Notes: generated by a model from the sequence alone, not told the origin. A stretch of 64,000 bases of DNA from Comamonadaceae bacterium UBA2121 (GCA_002331385.1 DCYB01000002.1:1-64000), one strand, 5' to 3'; shown: positions 26,158 through 34,701, counted from the stretch's first letter. Translations and numbers: made by a program.

Positions 26158-26544
26158 ATGGCAACGCACAAGCCTCTCCGCGCAGGCCGAGGGGCTTTTT
26201 TGGGGATTGTGTTCACCACAGCGGCGTTGGGGCTGTCCGGCTGCGCGGTGGTTAGCGTGACCACCTCCGTGGTCGGTCTGACCGCTGACGCCGCCATCGG
26301 CACCGTGCGCATCGTGGGCAAAGGCGTGGGCAAGGCAGCCGACGCGCTGCTCGACGATGACAAGGACGACGGCAGCGGCATCACGATCCGCTATCGCGAC
26401 TCCGCCGATCTGCCGCCGCGTGCGCTGCCCGCGCAAGACGCTGCATCAGCGTCGGCCGTAGCGCCTGCACCGTCAGCCGCAACAGCGCCCGTGACAGCGC
26501 CAGTGACAGCGCCCGTCACAGGCGCACTCAACTCTCCGCAGTAG
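26158..26544 (+). CDS. Small lipoprotein with Ala/Pro/Val-rich tail, 128 aa
   Basis: The signal peptide ends in the lipobox LGLSGC (cysteine near residue 29). A region that could span or associate with membranes follows, including VGKGVGKAADALL. The C-terminus is low complexity with three APVT units in tandem. The protein is probably an envelope lipoprotein of unknown role. The metG terminator hairpin lies inside its first codons (26170-26201), which is unusual; expression may depend on read-through or an internal promoter. A start further downstream would lose the signal peptide. Confidence 0.7.
   Translation: MATHKPLRAGRGAFLGIVFTTAALGLSGCAVVSVTTSVVGLTADAAIGTVRIVGKGVGKAADALLDDDKDDGSGITIRYRDSADLPPRALPAQDAASASAVAPAPSAATAPVTAPVTAPVTGALNSPQ
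26170..26201 (+). terminator. metG terminator overlapping the next gene's signal-peptide codons
   Basis: AAGCCTCT (26170-26177) pairs with AGGGGCTT (26190-26197) around a 12-nt loop, followed by a run of six T residues. It lies 30 bp after the metG stop and meets the usual criteria for an intrinsic terminator. It falls within codons 5-15 of the lipoprotein reading frame. Confidence 0.7.
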
Positions 26545-26561
26545 CCGGGCGCGGCGGCGCC

Positions 26562-27062
26562 TCAAGGGCCGTCGTGCAGCTTTTCGGCGCTATAGCTGTT
26601 CTTCACCTTGCGGTCGTAGCCGAACACCACGGTGAAATACATTTTGCGTGTGGGCGGATCGATCCAGTTCCAGTCCCACTCGATGGTCTGCTTGAGCTCG
26701 TACGGCACGACCTTGGCCGGCTTGCCCAGCATGCGGCGCACCTGCTCCTCGCTCATGCCGGGCTGCACCTTGGCGAAGTTCTGCGGCGTCAGCACCTGAT
26801 CAAGCGCACGCATCTTGCCGTCCGTGCCGATGTTGATCATGTAGTTGGTCGCCCCCATCGGCTGGCGGTTGTATTCCAGCGTGCGCGAGCCATCGGCCTC
26901 CGGCCAGATGTACTCTGGCGGGCCTAGCCGGTCGCGAACATCCACCTCGGTGGAAATGCCTACTTTGAGATCTTCCATGCGTTGATTGTCACATCCGGCC
27001 AGCAAAGCCACCGCCGCCAAAGCCGCCGCAAACCCCGCCCGCGCCATGCGCACCATTGCCAT
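26562..27062 (-). CDS. BamE/SmpA-like outer-membrane lipoprotein, 166 aa
   Basis: The N-terminal signal peptide ends with the lipobox LLAGC (residue 24). Two short repeats typical of the SmpA/OmlA fold follow: LKVGISTEVDVRDRLGPPEY (about 32-51) and VQPGMSEEQVRRMLGKPAKV (about 98-117). True BamE proteins have one such unit and are shorter, so this is a paralogue and not necessarily part of the BAM complex. It is convergent with the lipoprotein upstream of it. Confidence 0.85.
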   Translation of the reverse strand: MAMVRMARAGFAAALAAVALLAGCDNQRMEDLKVGISTEVDVRDRLGPPEYIWPEADGSRTLEYNRQPMGATNYMINIGTDGKMRALDQVLTPQNFAKVQPGMSEEQVRRMLGKPAKVVPYELKQTIEWDWNWIDPPTRKMYFTVVFGYDRKVKNSYSAEKLHDGP

Positions 27063-27156
27063 GTGAAGTCCTTCCTGAAAGTTGAATCATCACGATATCC
27101 ACGATCGTGAGGACGGGACTCTAACGCGACATGGCGCGTTTGGGGAGGTGCGGCGA

Positions 27157-28137
27157 CTAATCCACACGAATGTTTGCAGTCTTCACCACATCGGCGTATT
27201 TTTTCAGGTCGCGCTCGATCTCTGCACGGAATTCGGCGGGCGTATTGCCTGATGATTCGATGCCCAGCGACGCCAGCCGCTCCTTGATGTCCGGGCTATG
27301 CACGACGCTGTGCAGTTCTTTCTGCAAGCGCTCAATGATGGGCTGGGGCGTCTTGGCAGGCGCAAGAATGCCGATCCACGAATTCACCTCGAATCCCGGC
27401 ACACCCGACTCCGCCACGGTGGGAACGTTCGGCAGCGAGGCGAGCCGCTTGCTGCTGGAGACGGCAATGCCCGTCATCTGGCCGCGTTGGACGAACGGGT
27501 AGGCCCCCGCCACCGCCGTATAGAGCATGGGCAGCGTACCGCCCACCACATCGGCCATGGCCTGACCACCTCCTTTGTAGGGCACGTGGACGAAATTCGC
27601 TCCGGTGCGCGCCTTGAGCAATTCTCCCGCCAGATGGGGCGTGCTTCCCGTGCCCGCGCTGCCATACGAGACGCCGCCGGGCGTACTCTTGGAATAGGCA
27701 ACGAGCGACTGCAAATCCTTGGCCGGCACCGACGGATTGGCCACGATGATGAGCGCCGCGTCGCCGATCTTGCTGACCGGCGCGAAATCCTTGAGCGTAT
27801 CGAACAGCACCTTCTTGTAGACATGCGGGTTGATCACCATGGTGCCGTCAAAGCCCACCACCAGCGTATAGCCATCAGGCGCCGCCACCGCGGCCTGCTG
27901 CGTTCCGATGTTGCCCGACGCGCCCGGCTTGTTGTCCACGATCACCTGCTGACCGAGGCGCTCACCCAGTTTGTCCGCCACGACACGCGCGCCCGTGTCC
28001 GTCACGCCACCCGGCGCAAAGGGAACGATCAGCCGGATCGGTTTGCTCGGATAGGGTTCCGCCCGGGCAGATCCTGCCGCAGCCAGCAGCCCTATCGAGA
28101 CGGAAATAGTGCTCAATACGATGGTCGTTTTGCTCAT
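27157..28137 (-). CDS. Bug/TctC-family periplasmic binding protein, 326 aa
   Basis: The signal peptide ends near ARAEPYPSKP. The family motifs PFAPGGVTDTGARVVAD, DNKPGASGNIGTQQ and APDGYTLVVGFDGT follow. It is the last gene of the sigma-54-linked operon, 66 bp after the alpha/beta hydrolase. An AAGGAG site 5 nt before ATG 28137 overlaps the last unit of a pentanucleotide repeat. It likely binds a carboxylate. No transporter membrane subunits are nearby. Confidence 0.92.
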   Translation of the reverse strand: MSKTTIVLSTISVSIGLLAAAGSARAEPYPSKPIRLIVPFAPGGVTDTGARVVADKLGERLGQQVIVDNKPGASGNIGTQQAAVAAPDGYTLVVGFDGTMVINPHVYKKVLFDTLKDFAPVSKIGDAALIIVANPSVPAKDLQSLVAYSKSTPGGVSYGSAGTGSTPHLAGELLKARTGANFVHVPYKGGGQAMADVVGGTLPMLYTAVAGAYPFVQRGQMTGIAVSSSKRLASLPNVPTVAESGVPGFEVNSWIGILAPAKTPQPIIERLQKELHSVVHSPDIKERLASLGIESSGNTPAEFRAEIERDLKKYADVVKTANIRVD

Positions 28138-28145
28138 GGTGTCTC

Positions 28146-28165
28146 CTTGTCTTGTCTTGTCTTGT
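28146..28165 (-). repeat. Pentanucleotide repeat (ACAAG)4 abutting the Bug ribosome-binding site
   Basis: Four perfect CTTGT units on the plus strand (ACAAG on the coding strand) lie between the alpha/beta hydrolase stop and the receptor start. The last unit forms part of the AAGGAG ribosome-binding site. Copy-number change would alter the leader but not the distance from ribosome-binding site to start codon. Confidence 0.7.
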
Positions 28166-28203
28166 CGTGCGGTCCCGAGGCCGCCAGGGGTTCCCGATGG
28201 GCA

Positions 28204-29388
28204 TCATGCCGTGCAAAATCCGCGCGTTCTCAGCCAGTCGAGCGTCAGCGTCGCTGTGCGCTGCAGCCGTTCGGGCTGCCCAACGAAGTAGTGGGTGGCG
28301 CCCTGTATGACCTGCATCTCACGATCCGTGCTGCGCACCCGATCGAACACCATGCGCGTATGCGGTTGTGGCACGGCATCATCTGCACTGTGCTCAAGCG
28401 CCAGAAACGGCACGCTGATGCGTTCCGCGCAGCGGTCGCCGAGGGCGTTGGTGTCGTCGGGCGACCATTGGGAAAGCCAGGCCCGCAGTGTGGAAAAGCG
28501 TGCCAGACCAATGGGCCCGCTGTTTGCCGTCTCGGGGTGCCCCATGTAGCAATGTCCGATGGGGCGGTCATTGGGCTCGAGCGCACCGTCCAGGAACCGG
28601 GGGTCGGCCATCGTGCGGTGCGTGACAAAGCCGCGCTCCACCTCGAGACCATTGCGGCGTCTGAGTTCGGCCAGCGTCTCCTTGACCCACGCCGTGCGCC
28701 GCACGACGCGCGCGCGTTGCGCCGCGCGAAAGCGCGCCATGAAGGCCGCGTCATACGGCGGGCGGATGTCCGGGTGGTACAGATCCAGGCTCGGGTCGCG
28801 TTGATCCGGATCGTTCTCGTCCAGCACACTGGGATCGATCCACTCCTGCAGCACCACGGCGCGCGAGACATGGGCCGCCTGCAGGATGAACGCGTCCGCG
28901 GGAATCAGACCGGCCTGCGTCAGATCGTACGCATCGCCCGCTGGTGTGTGCGTGACAGTCGGTGATTCCGCCTGCGACTGGTAATACAGCGACAGCGAGC
29001 CGCCACCAGACCACCCCGCCAACACCACTTTGCGATAGCCCCAGACGTCGCGCGCATGCTGGATGTACGCGCCCAGATCACGCACCACGTGCTCCATGAT
29101 GAGCGCCGAATCGTTGCGTGCATATCGGCTTCCCGCACACAGCACGTGCACGCCGTTGCGCGCCATCGCCATCGGCATGGGCAGCAACTGCAGCGTGCTG
29201 GCGGGATGCATGTACACCAGCAGCGTGTCGCAGTGCACTGCGCGCGGCATGTAGCGGATGCCCTCCAGATGCACCACGCCCTGCTGCCCCGAAAAACCGT
29301 AGACGGTCTTGAACTGCGCAGCCTCCGAATAGCTGAGATGCACCCATTGCGCATCCACGTCGTGGGCGACGCTCTCCTGTTGGTTCAT
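28204..29388 (-). CDS. Alpha/beta hydrolase, 394 aa
   Basis: The protein has an alpha/beta-hydrolase fold with the nucleophile elbow LAGWSGGGSLS (Ser127) and a C-terminal histidine in QGATHYFVG near 372. An aspartate in the preceding ALEHSADDAVPQP segment would complete the triad. It lies between two Bug receptor genes in the operon, so it may hydrolyse an ester, amide or thioester of the imported compound. There is no signal peptide. Substrate is unknown. Confidence 0.85.
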   Translation of the reverse strand: MNQQESVAHDVDAQWVHLSYSEAAQFKTVYGFSGQQGVVHLEGIRYMPRAVHCDTLLVYMHPASTLQLLPMPMAMARNGVHVLCAGSRYARNDSALIMEHVVRDLGAYIQHARDVWGYRKVVLAGWSGGGSLSLYYQSQAESPTVTHTPAGDAYDLTQAGLIPADAFILQAAHVSRAVVLQEWIDPSVLDENDPDQRDPSLDLYHPDIRPPYDAAFMARFRAAQRARVVRRTAWVKETLAELRRRNGLEVERGFVTHRTMADPRFLDGALEPNDRPIGHCYMGHPETANSGPIGLARFSTLRAWLSQWSPDDTNALGDRCAERISVPFLALEHSADDAVPQPHTRMVFDRVRSTDREMQVIQGATHYFVGQPERLQRTATLTLDWLRTRGFCTA

Positions 29389-29413
29389 ATGCGTTGCTTT
29401 CTGCTGTAGTGAC

Positions 29414-30418
29414 TCATTCGGGCGTGACGCCAGCCGCCTGGATGCGCTTGATCGTGGCGGCCTTGTCGCTTTTCAAGAACTCTGCGAACTGCTGCGGCGT
29501 GCTGCCGACGGCGTCGAAGCCATAAATGGAAAGGTATTTTTTCTGGAATTCCGGAGCCTTGATCAGCTCGGCAATGTCCGCCGCAATGCGTTCACGAATC
29601 GCCAATGGCGTGCCTGCCGCCATCGACAGTCCGAAGTACACCGACGCCTCGTAGTCCTTGAACCCCGCCTCGGCGAACGTGGGCACGTCCGGAATCAGGG
29701 GTTGCCGGTGCGAGCCGCTGACCGCAATCGGCTTGACGTTCTGCCTTTCAATGAACGCGCGCGCGCCACCCGTGACCACGAGCGACATGTCCACGCGACC
29801 GGCGGTAACGTCCTGCAGCGCAAGGCTCAGGTTGTTGTAGGGGGCATGCACGCTCTCGATGCCGTTCTGCTTGTTGAACCACGCCATGGCAAGGTGGTTG
29901 GAGCCTCCAATGCCAGTAGACGCATAGCTCGCGGTGTCAGGGTGCTTGCGCGCGTAGTCCACGACCTCCTTGACGCTGTTGGCGGGGAAGTCGGGGCGCG
30001 TCACCAGCAGCAGCGGCGCACGCATCAGCAGCGACACAGGGGCCAGATCCTTCTCCGCGTTCAACGGGAGCTTGGACTTCAGCAACGGATTGAGCGCATA
30101 AGTGGCGTCGGTGGCGATCAGCATCGTGTGCCCGTCGGGCCGGGACTTCGCCACCTCGACGGCCCCCAGCACCTCATTGGCTCCGGGCTTGTAGTCGATC
30201 ACCAGCGGCTGCTTCCAACGCTTTTGCAGATCCGGCGCGATCGCCCGCAAGATCGCGTCGGCAGGTCCCCCTGCGGTGTAGGGCATGATGAGCAGCACCG
30301 GCTTGGTCGGCCAGGCTGCTTCGGCTGCCTGTGCAGCCAATGCGCCGGTGCTCCATGCACTGGCCACCACCGTGGCGGCCAGAGCGCAGACGGCGCGTTT
30401 GCATTGAGTCTCCATCAT
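29414..30418 (-). CDS. Bug/TctC-family periplasmic binding protein, 334 aa
   Basis: The signal peptide covers about residues 1-31 (ending GALAAQAAEA). The Bug-type core follows: IMPYTAGGPADAILRAI, DYKPGANEVLGAVEVAKS and PDGHTMLIATDAT. The start overlaps the HMG-CoA-lyase-type stop by 4 bp; two ATG codons are adjacent (30418 and 30415). It is the first of two receptors in the operon. It differs clearly from the one at 27157, so the operon may serve two related ligands. Confidence 0.92.
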   Translation of the reverse strand: MMETQCKRAVCALAATVVASAWSTGALAAQAAEAAWPTKPVLLIMPYTAGGPADAILRAIAPDLQKRWKQPLVIDYKPGANEVLGAVEVAKSRPDGHTMLIATDATYALNPLLKSKLPLNAEKDLAPVSLLMRAPLLLVTRPDFPANSVKEVVDYARKHPDTASYASTGIGGSNHLAMAWFNKQNGIESVHAPYNNLSLALQDVTAGRVDMSLVVTGGARAFIERQNVKPIAVSGSHRQPLIPDVPTFAEAGFKDYEASVYFGLSMAAGTPLAIRERIAADIAELIKAPEFQKKYLSIYGFDAVGSTPQQFAEFLKSDKAATIKRIQAAGVTPE

Positions 30419-31374
30419 GGGTTCATCTCCTTATCGTTGCAGTTGGAATGGGGCGCTGCCAATGGCTTTTCGGCACGCGCGTGCTGGCGCCTGAGCCACG
30501 CGCTGCTGCGCCCACCGAGCGGCCTTTGCAGCAGCGTCTGGGCGAACTCCACGGCCTCCAGCAGTCCTTCAAGCGCAATGTCGCACGCGAAACCACTTTG
30601 CCCGGCCATCAGCACCAGATCTTCGGTGGCCAGATTGCCCGCAGCGCCCGGCGCAAAGGGACAACCGCCGATGCCACCCACGCTCGCATCGAATCGCCGC
30701 ACGCCAGCCTCCAATGCCGCCCACGCATTCGCCACGCCCATACCGCGCGTGTCATGCAAGTGAATGGCCAATCTGGGCAGCGGCACGACCTCGCGCAACG
30801 CCTGCATGCGCTCCTTCACCTGCGCGGGGGATGCCGCGCCGATGGTGTCCGCAATCACAACCTCTGCGGCGTGCGCAGCATGCATGCGGGCGGCCAGCCG
30901 CACGACTTCTTCCAGCGGCGTCTCGCCCTCGAATGGGCACTCGAACGCCACCGCCACATAGGCGCGCGTCGCCAGCCCCAGTGCGTGCGCGGCGCTCAAC
31001 GTGCGCTCGCACACATCCAGCGCCTCTTGCAGACCCATGTTGATGTTCTTTTGATTCATCGTCTCGGTGGCCGACAGCACCACCGCGATCTCCCTCGCGC
31101 CACTCGCGTAGGCACGCGCCAATCCCTTGAGATTGGGAACCAGCACCGAGCTGCGCAATTGCGGCCAGCGGGCCTGCACCTGCGGCACCAGCTCGGCGGC
31201 GTCAGCCATTTGCGGCACGGCCTTGGGCGAGACAAAACTCGTTGTTTCGATGCTTTGCACGCCCGCATCCACGAGCCGTGCGATCAGTTCCAGCTTGGCG
31301 TCGGTGGAGACCGGAATCTGCTGGTTCTGCAAGCCGTCGCGCGGCGCCACGTCGGTGATGTGAATTTTTTCCAT
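30415..31374 (-). CDS. HMG-CoA lyase-family enzyme (DRE-TIM), 319 aa
   Basis: The enzyme cleaves a 3-hydroxyacyl-CoA to acetyl-CoA and a keto acid; relatives act on HMG-CoA or similar branched substrates. The metal and active-site motifs are visible: DVAPRDGLQNQ at 8-18, IADTIGAASPAQ, HLHDTRGMG, and GGIGGCPFAPGAAGNLATED with the catalytic cysteine. It begins 11 bp after the CoA-transferase stop. Together they suggest activation of a branched hydroxy acid followed by C-C cleavage. Confidence 0.93.
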   Translation of the reverse strand: MEKIHITDVAPRDGLQNQQIPVSTDAKLELIARLVDAGVQSIETTSFVSPKAVPQMADAAELVPQVQARWPQLRSSVLVPNLKGLARAYASGAREIAVVLSATETMNQKNINMGLQEALDVCERTLSAAHALGLATRAYVAVAFECPFEGETPLEEVVRLAARMHAAHAAEVVIADTIGAASPAQVKERMQALREVVPLPRLAIHLHDTRGMGVANAWAALEAGVRRFDASVGGIGGCPFAPGAAGNLATEDLVLMAGQSGFACDIALEGLLEAVEFAQTLLQRPLGGRSSAWLRRQHARAEKPLAAPHSNCNDKEMNP

Positions 31375-31385
31375 CGTCCCGGACC

Positions 31386-32582
31386 TCATGCAATCACACC
31401 ATCGGCATGCAGTTGCGCAAGCTGCGCTGGCGAATAGCCGAGTTCTGTGCCCAATACGGCGTGCGTTTGCGCCCCCAGTGCCGGCGCTGCGGAAAAAGCA
31501 TTCTCTTTCGCGCCGGAGAGCTTGACCGGATTGCCGGGCATTCGCAGTCGCTCCCCGCTTGGCAGGGCCACCTCTGCCACCATGCCGCGCGCGATGACCT
31601 GGGGATCGCTCAGCGCCTGCGCAAAATTGTTCACCGGCCCACACGGAATGCGCGCTTCACTCAGCAAGGCCAGCCAATAGGCGGTGGTGTTGTCGCGCAG
31701 CCGGGCGCTGATCTGTGCATCGATCTGTTCCTTGGCCGCAAAGCGCACGGGCTGCTCCTGATAGGCAGGATCGCGCAACGCTTCAATGCCGATGCAGTCC
31801 ACGAACCGCACGAAGAAGGGATCGCCAATGCAGGCAATGATGATGTGACCGTCCGAAGTGGGATAACTGTTGTATGGCACGTGCACGAAGTGCCCGTTGC
31901 CAATCCCCTGCGGCACGATGCCGGACATCAGGTGCATCGTCGCCATGTAATTGAGCAGGGAGATCTGCACGTCGAGCATGGACACGTCCACATGCTGACC
32001 CACGCCCGTGCGCTCACGCTCCGCAATCGCCGCCAGCACACCGAGCGCGCCAAAGACGCCGCCGCCCAGATCACCGATCGGAATCCCGCTGCGCGTGGGC
32101 CCCGTCGCAGGCGTTCCGGTGATCGACATACCGCCACCCATGGCCTGCACGACCTGGTCGAACGCCGGACGCTGTGTCGCCGGACCGGTCTGCCCGAAGC
32201 CGCTCACGGAGCAGGTGATGATGCGCGGATTCACGCAGGCGAGCGCCGCGTGATCGATGCCCAGGCGCTGCGTCACGCCGACGCTGAAATTGTCGAAGAC
32301 GACGTCCGCTCGCTTGACCAGATCCAGGAACACCGCGCGCCCTGCATCGCTCTTGAGATCGATGCAGACGCTCTGCTTGTTCCGGTTGAGCGTGAGGTAG
32401 TAGGCGCCCATGCCATCACGCGAATAGTCCGGATCGTGCTCCAGCAGGCGGCGCGTGCCCTCGCCCGTGCCCGGTGGTTCCACCTTGATCGTGCGCGCAC
32501 CCAGATCAGCCAGCAGCATCGTGCCGTAGGGCCCGGCGAGCATGTGCGTCAAATCCAATACCGTGATGTGTTCGAGTGCCAA
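31386..32582 (-). CDS. Class III CoA-transferase (CaiB/BaiF), TTG start, 398 aa
   Basis: This is the first gene of the sigma-54-linked operon. Family motifs are visible: ITVLDLTHMLAGPYGTMLLA, LGARTIKVEPPGTGEGTR, and PAFDQVVQAMGGGMSITGTP with the expected catalytic aspartate. No ATG lies near the conserved N-terminus. A TTG at 32582 preceded by cggaga at good spacing is the best start, giving LALEHITVLDL at the N-terminus. It probably activates the acid bound by the operon's Bug receptors, passing the CoA ester to the lyase. Confidence 0.92.
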   Translation of the reverse strand: MALEHITVLDLTHMLAGPYGTMLLADLGARTIKVEPPGTGEGTRRLLEHDPDYSRDGMGAYYLTLNRNKQSVCIDLKSDAGRAVFLDLVKRADVVFDNFSVGVTQRLGIDHAALACVNPRIITCSVSGFGQTGPATQRPAFDQVVQAMGGGMSITGTPATGPTRSGIPIGDLGGGVFGALGVLAAIAERERTGVGQHVDVSMLDVQISLLNYMATMHLMSGIVPQGIGNGHFVHVPYNSYPTSDGHIIIACIGDPFFVRFVDCIGIEALRDPAYQEQPVRFAAKEQIDAQISARLRDNTTAYWLALLSEARIPCGPVNNFAQALSDPQVIARGMVAEVALPSGERLRMPGNPVKLSGAKENAFSAAPALGAQTHAVLGTELGYSPAQLAQLHADGVIA

Positions 32583-32616
32583 AAGATGTCTCCGCAGAAA
32601 GTTCTGCACAACAGAC

Positions 32617-32632
32617 TGCACAGGCCATGCCA
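32617..32632 (-). promoter_or_regulatory. Sigma-54 (-24/-12) promoter of the CoA-transferase/lyase operon
   Basis: Read on the minus strand, 32632-32617 is TGGCATGGCCTGTGCA. It has the invariant GG and GC dinucleotides separated by exactly 10 nt and matches the TGGCACG-N4-TTGCA consensus at most positions. Transcription would start about 12 nt further on, shortly before the ribosome-binding site and TTG start. The divergent gene encodes a sigma-54 activator, which supports the call. Confidence 0.75.
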
Positions 32633-32696
32633 ACCCGCGCAGCGCGCGTAACTGCTTGATTCATCTACCTATGCACACCACGGATTGACTTGAATA

Positions 32697-32733
32697 TGTT
32701 TCATGCAACACTTATGAAACAAATAACGTTTCA
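32697..32733. promoter_or_regulatory. Inverted-repeat activator sites (three GTTTCA half-sites)
   Basis: TGTTTCAT (32697-32704) and ATGAAACA (32714-32721) are perfect inverted 8-bp arms with a 9-nt spacer. A third half-site GTTTCA (32728-32733) pairs with TGAAAC (32715-32720) across 7 nt. They lie about 65-100 bp upstream of the sigma-54 promoter and directly before the activator's start codon. This is the normal place for enhancer-type binding sites, and they may also mediate autoregulation. Confidence 0.7.
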
Positions 32734-32745
32734 AGTGAGACATGC

Positions 32746-34701
32746 ATGCCGCGATCATCAGCCGCCCCTTCCGGAAAGCCGAGGCTGTGCTTTCTGAGCT
32801 ATCGACATATCCGAGAGCTCGCCATGCCCGTCGTGGCCGAATACGCAGACCGCGCGGAGATCGAGGTGGTGGATGGCTCCTTTGGCGAGGCCCTCGCGAT
32901 CGCGCAAAGCCGCATCAAGCACAACGAAGTGGATGTATTTGTGAGTGCAGGATCGAACGCCAGCATTCTGCGCACCGGTCTGGAGTCTCCGGTGGCGACC
33001 ATCCAGCTCAGCGGCTTCGATCTTTTTCAGGCGCTGATTCGTGCGCGCCGCATCGCGCCGCGTGTCGGCGTGGTGATGTACGGGCATACGATTCCCGAGC
33101 TCGAAGAGGTCAAGGAGCTGCTCAACATCGAAATCCGCCAGCATGCCTATCGCACGCCGGACGATGCGCGCCAGCGCTTTGATGCGCTGCGCCGCGAAGG
33201 CTACGAAGTGATCGTCGGCTCCAGTCTGGTAGTGGATTTCGCCCAGCAGGCCGGTTTGCATGGCTTGCTCGCCTACTCGCTGGACAGCGTGCGCAAGGGG
33301 TTTGACGACGCGCTTGAACTGGCACGTGTGGCGCGGCTGGAGGCCAGTCGCTATGAACAACTGCACAGCGTCCTGCACAACCTGCAGGAGGCCGTGGTGG
33401 CCGTCGACGCGCACGAGCGCATCATCACGGCCAACCCGGGCATGCAGCAAGTGCTGGCGGGTCCCGGCATCCCGCTCCAGGGCCAGACCTTGTCCGAGCT
33501 GGCGCCGGAACTCTCCCTGCGCACCACGCTGAAGTCGGGCCAGATCGAGCGCGCCGTCGCCATCCGCTTTGCGCAACGTGACTGGGTCGCGCACCGCACG
33601 CCCATGGTCGAACAGGGCGACATCGTAGGCGCGGCCCTGACCCTGTACGACGCAGGCACCATTCAGGCGGCCGACACCAGCCTGCGCATGCTGCAGCGCA
33701 GGCAGCAACACGTGGCACGGCACACGTTCGAGAGCCTGATCGGAGCGAGCGCCTTGATGGAGCAGGCGAAGTCGAGCGCGCGCCGCTTCGCCCCCACCGA
33801 CCTGAACGTCCTGATCACGGGCGAGAGCGGTACCGGCAAGGAGATGTTCGCCCAGGCCATGCACAATGCCAGTGCGCGCGCTGGCCGCCCTTTCGTCGCC
33901 GTGAACTGCGCATCGTTTCCCGAGACCTTGCTGGAGAGCGAACTCTTTGGCTACGAGGAAGGCGCATTCACCGGCGCACGTCGCGGCGGCAAGCGCGGAC
34001 TGCTGGAGGCCGCGCACACCGGCACGCTGTTCCTGGACGAAATCGGCGACATGCCGCTGCCTTTGCAAACCCGACTGCTGCGCGTCCTGCAAGAGCGGGA
34101 GATCATGCGCCTGGGCGCAACGGCGCCCATTCCCATCAGTGTGCGCGTCATCGCGGCCACGCATCACCCGCTCGCCGAACTCATCGCTGCACAAAGCTTC
34201 CGGCAGGATCTGTATTACCGCCTCAATACCCTGCGGCTCAACCTGCCACCGTTGCGCGCACGACCCGAGGACATCGCGTCCCTGGTCATTCCCCTCATCA
34301 CGCAATGCCTGAACCGGCTGGGCGGGGCCTGGTCGGCCAAGGAGGTCGATCACGCCATCGCTTCGTTCATGCCCCGTCTGCGCGCCTATCCCTGGCCGGG
34401 CAATGTCCGGGAACTGGAAAACATGGCCGAACGCATCGCGGTGTTCCTGCTTCCGCACGCTTCGCACGACATGGACCAGATTCTTTGGGACCCACTGCGC
34501 CACGATTGCGATGAGCTTTTCTCTGCGCCGCTCGACTCGCGCCCGCCCGAGGATGCGACGCGTCCGCTCTCCGAGCGCATTGACGAGGCCATGCGGGCCA
34601 GCGGCGGCAAGCCCGGTCTGGCGGCCCAGCAACTGGGGATCAGTCGCTCCACCCTATGGCGCTGGCTGCAGGCGTCATCGCGAGGAAATCCGGCGGATTA
34701 G
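32746..34701 (+). CDS. PrpR-type sigma-54-dependent transcriptional activator, 651 aa
   Basis: The domain order is an N-terminal PrpR sensor domain (about 12-190, LCFLSYRHIRELAMPVVAEY), a PAS-like region (about 205-310), an AAA+ sigma-54 activator domain and a C-terminal Fis-type HTH. In the AAA+ domain, Walker A is GESGTGKE at 359-366 and GAFTGA at 406-411. The HTH is at about 618-645 (GLAAQQLGISRSTLWRWL). PrpR domains sense small acids or their CoA-pathway intermediates, for example 2-methylcitrate for PrpR. It is divergent from the CoA-transferase operon, which has a matching sigma-54 promoter, so it very likely activates that operon. Confidence 0.95.
   Translation: MPRSSAAPSGKPRLCFLSYRHIRELAMPVVAEYADRAEIEVVDGSFGEALAIAQSRIKHNEVDVFVSAGSNASILRTGLESPVATIQLSGFDLFQALIRARRIAPRVGVVMYGHTIPELEEVKELLNIEIRQHAYRTPDDARQRFDALRREGYEVIVGSSLVVDFAQQAGLHGLLAYSLDSVRKGFDDALELARVARLEASRYEQLHSVLHNLQEAVVAVDAHERIITANPGMQQVLAGPGIPLQGQTLSELAPELSLRTTLKSGQIERAVAIRFAQRDWVAHRTPMVEQGDIVGAALTLYDAGTIQAADTSLRMLQRRQQHVARHTFESLIGASALMEQAKSSARRFAPTDLNVLITGESGTGKEMFAQAMHNASARAGRPFVAVNCASFPETLLESELFGYEEGAFTGARRGGKRGLLEAAHTGTLFLDEIGDMPLPLQTRLLRVLQEREIMRLGATAPIPISVRVIAATHHPLAELIAAQSFRQDLYYRLNTLRLNLPPLRARPEDIASLVIPLITQCLNRLGGAWSAKEVDHAIASFMPRLRAYPWPGNVRELENMAERIAVFLLPHASHDMDQILWDPLRHDCDELFSAPLDSRPPEDATRPLSERIDEAMRASGGKPGLAAQQLGISRSTLWRWLQASSRGNPAD

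Noticed and set aside
26484..26526. Tandem repeat encoding APVT units in the lipoprotein tail
   Set aside because: The unit is 12 bp, so it keeps the frame. It is ordinary low-complexity sequence in a lipoprotein linker, so no phase variation is expected.
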